This document shows positions 1-5,530 of a stretch of 9,931 bases of DNA, piece after piece. The translations under genes and the position numbers were made by a program. The notes under the pieces are model-generated. The model was not told the DNA's origin. It searched no databases and saw nothing but the letters and a program-made list of their open reading frames with translations. Source of the stretch: Candidatus Omnitrophota bacterium (lineage in GTDB: Bacteria > Omnitrophota > Gorgyraeia > Duberdicusellales > 4484-171); contig JAGLSH010000021.1 in assembly GCA_023135855.1 (NCBI GenBank), forward strand, positions 1 to 9,931, given 5' to 3'. The stretch's first letter is position 1. The number at the start of each line of letters is the position of its first letter.

Positions 1-2
1 AT

Positions 3-53
3 AAAAAGTTTATAAAGTGCTTAAAGAATTACTTAAAGAAAAATCAAGAATAA
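3..53 (+). CDS. Possible 3' end of an upstream gene
   Basis: Of the three + frames, only this one is open from the left edge: the other two have stops at 2-4 and 13-15. It reads as a short Lys/Leu-rich helix-like tail (KKFIKCLKNYLKKNQE) and ends in TAA at 51-53, 25 nt before aroF. Charged amphipathic tails of this kind are common at protein C-termini. In comparable aromatic operons the preceding gene is often an aminotransferase or a prephenate dehydratase, but 16 residues cannot identify a family. The sequence also contains a 9-bp direct repeat, CTTAAAGAA, at 20-28 and 32-40. It may not be coding at all. Confidence 0.3.
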   Translation, partial: KKFIKCLKNYLKKNQE

Positions 54-66
54 TATAAGGATTATA

Positions 67-72
67 GGAGGG
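67..72 (+). promoter_or_regulatory. Ribosome binding site of aroF
   Basis: GGAGGG lies 6 nt before the ATG at 79. It is a strong Shine-Dalgarno match and fixes the aroF start. Confidence 0.75.
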
Positions 73-78
73 TAAAGG

Positions 79-1095
79 ATGATTATTGTTTTTAAGAAAG
101 ATGCAACTAAAAATGAAATAAATGATCTTATCAAGAGAGTTAAGAAGTTGGGGCTAAAAGCAATGGTCTCTCGGGGTGAGGAGCGGACGATTGTCGGCGT
201 TATTGGTCCTGAAGATATTGTAAGATTGCATCCTTTAGATGTTTTACCTGGAGTAGATAAGGTAATGCCGGTATTGGCTCCTTATAAGCTAGTGTCCAGA
301 GAGTTTAAAAAAGAAAATAGCATTATAAAAATAAGAGAAGGAATAGAAATTGGTTCCGAGAAAATAGCAATTATTGCTGGTCCTTGTTCTATTGAGAGCG
401 AAAGTCAGATAGATGAAATAGCTGGGAAAATAAAAGAAGGCGGGGCAGGTATTTTGAGAGGAGGTGCCTTTAAACCGCGTAGTTCTCCTTATACTTTTCA
501 AGGTTTAGGTGAAGAAGGGTTAAAAATGCTTAAAGCTGTATCAGATAAATTTAATATACCTACTGCTACTGAAGTTATGGATACCAGAGATGTAGATTTA
601 GTGGCAAAATATACTGATATTTTACAAATTGGTGCTCGTAATATGCAGAATTTCAATCTTCTTAAAGAGGTTGGACAGACTAAGAAACCAATTATTTTAA
701 AAAGAGGTTTAAGCGCTACCATAAAAGAATTATTAATGAGCGCGGAGTATATTCTATCTGAAGGTAATTTTAATGTAATTTTATGTGAACGAGGCATAAG
801 AACTTTTGAAGAGTTTACTCGTAACACTCTTGATTTAAGCGCAGTGCCTTCAATAAAAATGTTATCTCACCTTCCAGTTATTGTTGACCCGTCTCATGCT
901 TGTGGAAAGTGGGGCTTAGTTGCACCTTTAAGTAAGGCGGCAGTTGCTTGCGGAACAGATGGCCTTCTCTTAGAAGTTCATTCAAATCCTAAAGAAGCAT
1001 TAAGCGATGGTTCGCAGCAACTCTTACCGGAGAATTTTAATAATTTAGTAGGAGAATTAAGAAGCGTTGCTAAAGCTGTAGGAAGACAGATATGA
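79..1095 (+). CDS. aroF: 3-deoxy-7-phosphoheptulonate (DAHP) synthase, AroF type
   Basis: This enzyme condenses phosphoenolpyruvate and erythrose-4-phosphate to DAHP, the first step of the shikimate pathway, in the cytoplasm. The 338-residue protein has an N-terminal ferredoxin-like regulatory domain (about 1-70) and a TIM-barrel DAHP synthase domain (about 85-335), the layout known from Thermotoga maritima. Visible motifs are GPCSIES at 101-107, RGGAFKPR at 127-134, CERG at 236-239 and DPSH at 270-273. The four expected metal ligands are Cys103, His273, Glu299 and Asp310. In this family the N-terminal domain mediates feedback inhibition by aromatic amino acids, so allosteric control is likely, though it cannot be read from the sequence. 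The start follows a strong GGAGGG site. The stop overlaps the tyrA start in an ATGA, so the two are probably translationally coupled. Confidence 0.96.
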   Translation: MIIVFKKDATKNEINDLIKRVKKLGLKAMVSRGEERTIVGVIGPEDIVRLHPLDVLPGVDKVMPVLAPYKLVSREFKKENSIIKIREGIEIGSEKIAIIAGPCSIESESQIDEIAGKIKEGGAGILRGGAFKPRSSPYTFQGLGEEGLKMLKAVSDKFNIPTATEVMDTRDVDLVAKYTDILQIGARNMQNFNLLKEVGQTKKPIILKRGLSATIKELLMSAEYILSEGNFNVILCERGIRTFEEFTRNTLDLSAVPSIKMLSHLPVIVDPSHACGKWGLVAPLSKAAVACGTDGLLLEVHSNPKEALSDGSQQLLPENFNNLVGELRSVAKAVGRQI

Positions 1096-1931
1096 AAAAA
1101 GGGATAAAAAAAATAGGAATATTAGGTGTGGGACTTATGGGTGGGTCTTTAAGCTTAGCTTTGAGACAAAAATTTCCAAAAGTATCTGTTTGGGGTTATG
1201 CTAGAAGTCAGGAATCTTACAATAAGTTAAAAAAATTAAAAATTCTTAATAAAATAGAACGTAATTTAAAAAATGTTGTTGAAGACGCTGATTTAATTGT
1301 TTTAGCACTACCAATAGAAGTAATCAGTGATTATTTTATGAGAATAGTTCCTTTTCTGAAAAAGGGTGCCATTGTATTTGATTTGGGTAGTAGTAAGGGA
1401 GAGATTGAGAAGAATATTATGAAACGTTTGCCTAAGGAAGTGAATTTTGTTGGTTGTCATCCTTTATGTGGTAGCGAGAAGAGTGGAGCGGAGTTTAGCA
1501 AGAAAGACTTATACAAGAAAGAAGTTTGCTTAATTACATCTTCACCTAAAAGTAAAGCTACTGCAGAAGTAAAGAAGATTTGGGAGGAATTGGGTTCGAA
1601 GGTAGTTTTTGTTAGTTCTCAACGTCACGATAAGATTTTGTCTTACTTGTCTCATATACCACATCTTATTTCTTTTTCCCTTACTGATGGTTTTCCTAAA
1701 GATCATCCGAAGTTTATTTTGCAAAGCTTTAAAGATTTGACTAGGATATCTCTTTCTTCGGCGTCAATATGGTCTGAGATTTTTTTGTCTAACAAGAAGA
1801 ATGTATTAAGTGATTTAAGTAGAGTTATAAAAGTTTTAAAGAAATTTGAGAATTTAATAAAAAAGAATGATAAAGATAAGATTATAAATTTAATTAAGAA
1901 GATAAATATTAAACAGAAACACCTGTTATGA
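1092..1931 (+). CDS. tyrA: Prephenate dehydrogenase
   Basis: This enzyme oxidatively decarboxylates prephenate to 4-hydroxyphenylpyruvate, the committed step to tyrosine. Arogenate specificity cannot be excluded. The 279-residue protein has an N-terminal Rossmann fold with GVGLMGGS at 12-19, DLGSSKG at 97-103, and the active-site segment GCHPLCGSEKSG at 121-132 with the conserved His at 123. The helical C-terminal domain carries SHIPH at 187-191 and a DLTRIS segment near 215-220. No ACT domain follows, so this is the short form. The usual family motif begins GGHPxAGSE; here two positions are Cys (122 and 126). AGGAAG at 1080-1085 is a reasonable ribosome site, 6 nt before the ATG. It overlaps aroF upstream and cmk downstream by 4 nt each, implying a tightly coupled operon. 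Confidence 0.93.
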   Translation: MKKGIKKIGILGVGLMGGSLSLALRQKFPKVSVWGYARSQESYNKLKKLKILNKIERNLKNVVEDADLIVLALPIEVISDYFMRIVPFLKKGAIVFDLGSSKGEIEKNIMKRLPKEVNFVGCHPLCGSEKSGAEFSKKDLYKKEVCLITSSPKSKATAEVKKIWEELGSKVVFVSSQRHDKILSYLSHIPHLISFSLTDGFPKDHPKFILQSFKDLTRISLSSASIWSEIFLSNKKNVLSDLSRVIKVLKKFENLIKKNDKDKIINLIKKINIKQKHLL

Positions 1932-2566
1932 TTATTGGTATAGATGGTCCTGCTGGGTCAGGGAAAACAACAGTTGCTAAGCTTATAGCTAAAAGATTAG
2001 GGATTTTTTATTTAGATACCGGAGCGATGTATCGAACTTTGACCTTAAAGGCTATTAAAGAGAAAGTAAATTTATCGGATCAAAACAAATTAAAAGAAAT
2101 AGCTAAAGAATTAAACCTAGAATTTAGAGAAGGCAAGGCTTATCTTGATGAATTAGATGTTAGTGATCAAATAAGGACGCCCTTTATCGATAAGAGTATT
2201 TCTCAAGTAGTTGCCTTACCAGGAGTTAGATCAATAATGGTAAAATTGCAAAGAAGCATAGTTACTAAGGGTAATTTTGTTGTTGAAGGAAGAGATATAA
2301 CTACAGTAGTTTTCCCGAATGCTAAATATAAGTTTTACATTGATGCAACTCCTGCAGTAAGAGCAAAAAGGAGATTTAAGGAGTTAACTGATAAGGGTAT
2401 GGATATTAATTTTCAGGAGCTAGATCAGGATTTAAAGAAACGAGATAATGCTGATAAGACTAGAGAAGTCAGTCCTTTGAAAGTTAGTGAAGATGCTGTA
2501 TTTATAGACACAACAAATCTTACTATTTCTGATACAGCTGATGAGATTATTAAGCATATCAAGTGA
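1928..2566 (+). CDS. cmk: Cytidylate (CMP/dCMP) kinase
   Basis: This enzyme phosphorylates CMP and dCMP with ATP, feeding CDP into RNA, DNA and CDP-lipid synthesis. The 212-residue protein starts with a P-loop, GPAGSGKTT at 7-15, followed by LDTGAMYR at 29-36, VVEGRDI near 118-124, and the C-terminal signature RDNADKTREVSPLK at 172-185, all typical of Cmk. In most Cmk proteins the GRD motif continues as IGT or MGT; here it reads ITT, so Thr125 replaces a usual Gly. No Shine-Dalgarno sequence is visible before the ATG, which overlaps the tyrA stop in an ATGA, so translation probably depends on coupling. It is the last gene of the aroF-tyrA-cmk run. The aroA gene often found before cmk is not here. 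Confidence 0.95.
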   Translation: MIIGIDGPAGSGKTTVAKLIAKRLGIFYLDTGAMYRTLTLKAIKEKVNLSDQNKLKEIAKELNLEFREGKAYLDELDVSDQIRTPFIDKSISQVVALPGVRSIMVKLQRSIVTKGNFVVEGRDITTVVFPNAKYKFYIDATPAVRAKRRFKELTDKGMDINFQELDQDLKKRDNADKTREVSPLKVSEDAVFIDTTNLTISDTADEIIKHIK

Positions 2567-2613
2567 AACTTAGATTTTTAAAGCGAAACGTATAAAAGTT
2601 TTTAGATGAACTT

Positions 2614-2673
2614 GTCCCGAAACATTATCAAGAAAATTTCTTTGAAAGTTTCTGAGCATTTAGATGTTCCGGA
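2614..2673. repeat. Imperfect long inverted repeat after cmk
   Basis: The arm GTCCCGAAACAT (2614-2625) can pair with ATGTTCCGGAC (2663-2673): about 10 base pairs with one C·C mismatch and one bulged A, enclosing an AT-rich loop of about 37 nt. The octamer TTTAGATG occurs at 2601-2608 and again at 2659-2666. No reading frame of note lies here. It could be the terminal structure of a small non-autonomous element, or part of the cmk 3' untranslated region. No T-tract follows, so it is not a standard terminator. Confidence 0.45.
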
Positions 2674-2674
2674 C

Positions 2675-2840
2675 CCCTAGAAATCGCGAAGCGATTTCAG
2701 GGACTTAGTCCCGGGAAATCTTTCCCGAGGAATTCGAAGAATTCCCGGGACTGAATCCCCGCAATCTTTCAGATTGCAGGGAGTGATTTCCTCGGGGTAA
2801 TTCGCACTTATCGCTTATGAGTGCTAACGCTTCATAAGTG
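2675..2840. repeat. Array of short palindromes between cmk and lepA
   Basis: This gene-free stretch is about half G+C over 2671-2800, visibly above the flanking genes, and is packed with perfect short inverted repeats. They are GAAATCGC/GCGATTTC around GAA (2680-2698, with an outer CCCT/AGGG stem), GGGAC/GTCCC around TTA (2700-2712), GGGAAA/TTTCCC (2713-2726), GGAATTC/GAATTCC around GAA (2729-2745), GCAATCT/AGATTGC around TTC (2761-2777), and GCACTTAT/ATGAGTGC around CGCTT (2804-2824, one G·U pair). Longer pairings compete: AGTCCCGGGAA (2707-2717) with TTCCCGGGACT (2742-2752), and CCCGAGGAA (2724-2732) with TTCCTCGGG (2788-2796). A block of the form GGGA-n-TCCC recurs between the palindromes. 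No coding potential is convincing on either strand. Whether it acts as DNA (REP- or MITE-like) or as structured RNA cannot be told. Confidence 0.8.
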
Positions 2841-2845
2841 AGGGG
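2841..2845 (+). promoter_or_regulatory. Ribosome binding site of lepA
   Basis: AGGGG lies 10 nt before the ATG at 2856 and directly after the last hairpin arm of the palindrome array (ATAAGTG, 2834-2840). It supports the ATG start over the in-frame GTG at 2838, which would lie inside the hairpin with no ribosome site of its own. Confidence 0.55.
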
Positions 2846-2855
2846 CTCATTAAAA

Positions 2856-4652
2856 ATGGATATAAAGAGGAAAATAAGAAATTTTTGCATCATTGCCCAT
2901 ATTGATCATGGGAAATCTACTCTTGCCGATAGGTTTTTAGAGATGGCTGGGGCTATGTCTGCTAGAAAGAAGCAAGAGCAGATGATGGATAGCATGGAAT
3001 TGGAGCAGGAGAGAGGTATTACTATAAAGGCCAAAGCAGTTAGATTAAATATTTCTTTTGGAGGAGAAGAGTACATTTTAAATCTTATTGATACTCCTGG
3101 GCATGTTGATTTTTCATATGAAGTGGCAAAGTCTTTAAAAGGAGCTGAAGGTGCAATTATTTTAGTTGATGCTTCTCAAGGGATTGAAGCCCAGACAGTA
3201 GCTAACTTTCATTTAGCCTTAGATAATGATTTAAGAATTATTCCTGCTCTCAATAAGATAGACCTTCCTGGTGCTGATGTTGAGAGAAGCTGTGGTCAAC
3301 TTCTTGATGTTTTTGGTTTTAAGAGGGAAGAGATCTCTCTTATTTCTGCTAAAGATGGCCAAGGTGTTGAAGAATTGTTTAAAAGAGTAATTGAAGAGAT
3401 ACCTGCACCTAAGGGTGATATTAATAAGTCGCTTAAAGCAGTCCTTTTTGACTCAACTTATGATTCTTATAAAGGAGTTATATTATTTTTAAGAGTATTT
3501 GATGGAAAGGTTTCTCTTGGAGATGAGATTCTTCTCATGCATCAGAATAAGAAGCATCGGGTAGAGGAAGTTGGTGTATTCTTGCCGGAACCGCAAAAGA
3601 GGGAGAGCCTTTGTTGTGGTGAAGTAGGTTATATTTGCTGTAATATAAAAGATCCTCAAGATATAGATGTAGGAGACACAATTACCTCAGCATCTTCTCC
3701 TACCAACGAGGCGTTTGAAGGGTACAAAAAGATGTCACCAATGGTTTTTTGTGGAATATTTCCTTCTTCTCCTAAAGATTATCCTGCTTTAAGAACAGCT
3801 ATTGAGAAGTTGAAATTATCTGATCCGTCTTTTGTCTATGAGCCTGATAATTTAGGTACCCTAGGATATGGGTTCAGATGTGGTTTCCTAGGGCTCTTGC
3901 ATATGGAAATAGTCCAAGAGAGATTAGAGAGAGAACACAATCTTGATCTTGTTTTGACTTCACCGAATGTTAAATATTTGTTAAAGAAGACAGGAGATGA
4001 AAAGGCAGAATATATAGAAGTTCCGCATCAATTTCCTGAGTTATCTTTTGTTGAAGAGGTTTCCGAGCCTTTTGTTAAGGCTACTATTGTAACCCCAGTA
4101 GATGGAATGGATTCTATTTGTGATTTGGCAAAATCAAAACGAGGCGAGTTTATAAAGATGGATTATTTAGGCACGGATAGGCTGGCTTTAGTCTTCAGTC
4201 TTCCCTTAGGAGAAATTGTTATTGATTTTTATGACAATATAAAGTCGTTAACCAAAGGCTATGCTTCTTTTGATTATGAGTTTACTGGATATAAAAAGAC
4301 AGAAATTACTAAGATTGATATTCTTTTTAATCAGAAAAAGGCTGAATCTTTTTCAATTTTGGTTCATAAAGATAAGGCAGAGGCTAAAGCAAGAACTATG
4401 GTTGAAAAATTAAAGGTGTTAATTCCTCGGCAGATGTATGATGTGAAGATTCAAGCTGCAATTGGTGCAAAAATAATTGCTTCTGAAAAGGTTAGTGCTT
4501 TGAAGAAAAATGTTACTGCAAAGTGCTATGGAGGAGATATTACTCGTAAACGTAAATTGTGGGAAAAACAGAAGAAAGGTAAGAAGAAGATGAAGCAATT
4601 AGGGAATGTTACTATTCCTCAAAATGCTTTTTTGGAAGTGCTTAAAATGTAA
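2856..4652 (+). CDS. lepA: Elongation factor 4 (LepA), ribosome-associated GTPase
   Basis: LepA is a translational GTPase that binds the ribosome and is linked to back-translocation, to ribosome assembly or initiation, and to translation under stress. The 598-residue protein is full length for the family. The GTPase motifs are AHIDHGKST at 14-22 (G1), RGITIKAK at 53-60 (G2), DTPGH at 79-83 (G3), NKID at 133-136 (G4) and SAK at 164-166 (G5), followed by the EF-G-like domains. The C-terminal LepA-specific domain ends with the characteristic GGDITRKRKLWEKQKKGKKK stretch and an IPQNAF segment. The ATG at 2856 is preferred because MDIKRKIRNF matches the usual family N-terminus and AGGGG precedes it. 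A GTG six codons upstream would start inside a hairpin. In many bacteria lepA is followed by lepB, as here, although a promoter-bearing spacer separates them. Confidence 0.97.
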   Translation: MDIKRKIRNFCIIAHIDHGKSTLADRFLEMAGAMSARKKQEQMMDSMELEQERGITIKAKAVRLNISFGGEEYILNLIDTPGHVDFSYEVAKSLKGAEGAIILVDASQGIEAQTVANFHLALDNDLRIIPALNKIDLPGADVERSCGQLLDVFGFKREEISLISAKDGQGVEELFKRVIEEIPAPKGDINKSLKAVLFDSTYDSYKGVILFLRVFDGKVSLGDEILLMHQNKKHRVEEVGVFLPEPQKRESLCCGEVGYICCNIKDPQDIDVGDTITSASSPTNEAFEGYKKMSPMVFCGIFPSSPKDYPALRTAIEKLKLSDPSFVYEPDNLGTLGYGFRCGFLGLLHMEIVQERLEREHNLDLVLTSPNVKYLLKKTGDEKAEYIEVPHQFPELSFVEEVSEPFVKATIVTPVDGMDSICDLAKSKRGEFIKMDYLGTDRLALVFSLPLGEIVIDFYDNIKSLTKGYASFDYEFTGYKKTEITKIDILFNQKKAESFSILVHKDKAEAKARTMVEKLKVLIPRQMYDVKIQAAIGAKIIASEKVSALKKNVTAKCYGGDITRKRKLWEKQKKGKKKMKQLGNVTIPQNAFLEVLKM

Positions 4653-4656
4653 ATGT

Positions 4657-4681
4657 ATATAGGTATTTGTAGTATCTATAT
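4657..4681. other. AT-rich stem-loop after lepA
   Basis: ATATAGGTA (4657-4665) can pair with TATCTATAT (4673-4681) around the 7-nt loop TTTGTAG, giving 9 pairs including one G·U. It begins 5 nt after the lepA stop. An A-run rather than a T-run follows, so it does not look like an intrinsic terminator. It may be a weak 3' end structure or chance in AT-rich DNA. Confidence 0.35.
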
Positions 4682-4725
4682 TAAAAAAAATTGCCGGGAT
4701 TAAGTATTCAATTATATAGAAAAGC

Positions 4726-4734
4726 TGTTATAAT
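4726..4734 (+). promoter_or_regulatory. Extended -10 promoter for lepB
   Basis: TGTTATAAT is a perfect extended -10 element (TGn plus TATAAT at 4729-4734). The -35 region is poor: TATTCA at 4705-4710, 18 bp upstream, matches 3 of 6 consensus positions, which is tolerable for extended -10 promoters. Transcription would start near 4741, leaving a leader of about 40 nt. A perfect 12-bp palindrome, TATAAATTTATA (4734-4745), sits across the predicted start point. It could be an operator or simply AT-rich sequence. Confidence 0.55.
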
Positions 4735-4780
4735 ATAAATTTATACAATCGTTTAAAATTTTTAACCCCTTTTGAGAGAA

Positions 4781-5359
4781 ATGAGTAAAAAAAAGAGCGT
4801 ATTAAGAGAGTGGATTGATGCTATAGTAATTGCTGCAGCAATAGCGATATTTTTAAGAACTTTTTTCTTTCAAATATATAAAATTCCTACTACTTCAATG
4901 GTTCCAGTTTTAAGGCCTGGAGATAAAATTTTTGTAAGTAAGCTTACTTATGGCCCAAAAGTTCCTTTTACTCCTTTGCGTATTTCTGGATTCCGTAAGC
5001 CTAAGAGATTTGATATAGTTGTGTTTGTTCCACCAATTGTTTCTGAGAGGAATAAAGCCTACATAAAACGGCTGATTGGCTTACCTGGGGATAAAGTTGA
5101 GATAAAAGATGGTAATATCCATATAAATGGTGAAATGGTAGTTGACCCAAAGATAGCTGGGATATATTATGTTAGTCGAGGAGTATATGGGGCTAGCGGC
5201 AAGGAAACAATTATTCCGGAAGGTAAGTATTTTTTTCTTGGTGATAATAGTTATTCTTCAAAGGATAGTCGTGATTGGGGGTTTGCTGACGAGAAAGATA
5301 TAATAGGAAAAGCAGTCTTAACTTGGTGGCCGCTAAAAAGAATAGCCATGCTTGAATAA
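4781..5359 (+). CDS. lepB: Signal peptidase I
   Basis: This membrane-bound protease cleaves signal peptides from exported preproteins at the outer face of the cytoplasmic membrane. The 192-residue protein has one N-terminal membrane segment (about 12-30), then the catalytic domain. The Ser-Lys dyad is visible: Ser39 in IPTTSM (35-40) and Lys96 in YIKRLIGLPGD (94-104). The later box GDNSYSSKDSR lies at 154-164. The usual nucleophile box is IPSxSM or similar; IPTTSM keeps the Ser. It is short compared with the E. coli enzyme, like many type I peptidases with a single membrane segment. The ATG at 4781 gives a typical Lys-rich N-terminus; a TTG at 4772 would add three residues, and neither has a strong ribosome site (GAGAG at 4774-4778 is close and weak). 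It has its own extended -10 promoter and follows lepA, a frequent pairing. Confidence 0.95.
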   Translation: MSKKKSVLREWIDAIVIAAAIAIFLRTFFFQIYKIPTTSMVPVLRPGDKIFVSKLTYGPKVPFTPLRISGFRKPKRFDIVVFVPPIVSERNKAYIKRLIGLPGDKVEIKDGNIHINGEMVVDPKIAGIYYVSRGVYGASGKETIIPEGKYFFLGDNSYSSKDSRDWGFADEKDIIGKAVLTWWPLKRIAMLE

Positions 5360-5402
5360 GTGGTACATGCAGAATAGAGGAATGATAAAGAATATTAACC
5401 TG

Positions 5403-5530
5403 GATATCCCCTCGTCGCAGAAGATGTTGAGTAAATTTCTTCGATATTTACCCAGCGCGACTTCGGGATCAATTCAACTAAGCATTTTTACTGCGCCTTA
5501 CGGCTTGCAAAAATGCAAGTTTCATTGAAA
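5403..5530. repeat. Structured spacer upstream of pgsA
   Basis: The spacer from 5360 to 5529 holds no gene, but its second part can fold almost completely. GTCGC (5414-5418) pairs with GCGAC (5457-5461), extended by CCC (5408-5410) with GGG (5465-5467) and GAT (5403-5405) with ATC (5468-5470). Inside it, GTAAAT (5431-5436) pairs with ATTTAC (5446-5451). Downstream are two mutually exclusive hairpins: GCATTTTT (5482-5489) with AAAAATGC (5509-5516), and CTTGCA (5504-5509) with TGCAAG (5514-5519) around AAAA. A last palindrome, TTTCATTGAAA (5520-5530), touches the pgsA ATG. This could be a MITE-like dispersed repeat that landed upstream of pgsA, or a cis-acting leader RNA. It matches no riboswitch I recognise. 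Confidence 0.6.

Noticed and set aside
289..827. Minus-strand reading frames opposite aroF
   Set aside because: They lie fully antisense to a well-conserved enzyme and have no recognisable domain; the same holds for antisense frames at 1542-1724, 5805-6020, 6136-6411, 6606-6818, 7431-7616, 8024-8245 and 8636-8929.
2569..2596. Promoter with TATAAA (2591-2596) before lepA
   Set aside because: The -10 is fair, but the best -35 at proper spacing (CTTAGA) matches only 3 of 6 positions and there is no extended -10, so it cannot be told from AT-rich background.
2675..2800. CRISPR array
   Set aside because: The repeats are too short and irregular, the spacers are palindromes of unequal length, and there are no cas genes nearby.
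2838..2855. GTG start adding six residues to LepA
   Set aside because: It lies within a hairpin arm, has no ribosome site, and the ATG at 2856 gives the usual LepA N-terminus.
2567..2855. A tRNA or other known RNA gene in the cmk-lepA gap
   Set aside because: No cloverleaf, no T-loop consensus and no familiar RNA motif; the hairpins are too short and too many.
2705..2893. Open reading frame on the minus strand across the palindrome array and lepA start
   Set aside because: It arises from the palindromic sequence and the antisense of lepA, has no family resemblance, and has no clear ribosome site.
4657..4689. Intrinsic terminator after lepA
   Set aside because: The stem is AT-rich and is followed by an A-run, not a T-run; on the minus strand no T-tract follows either.
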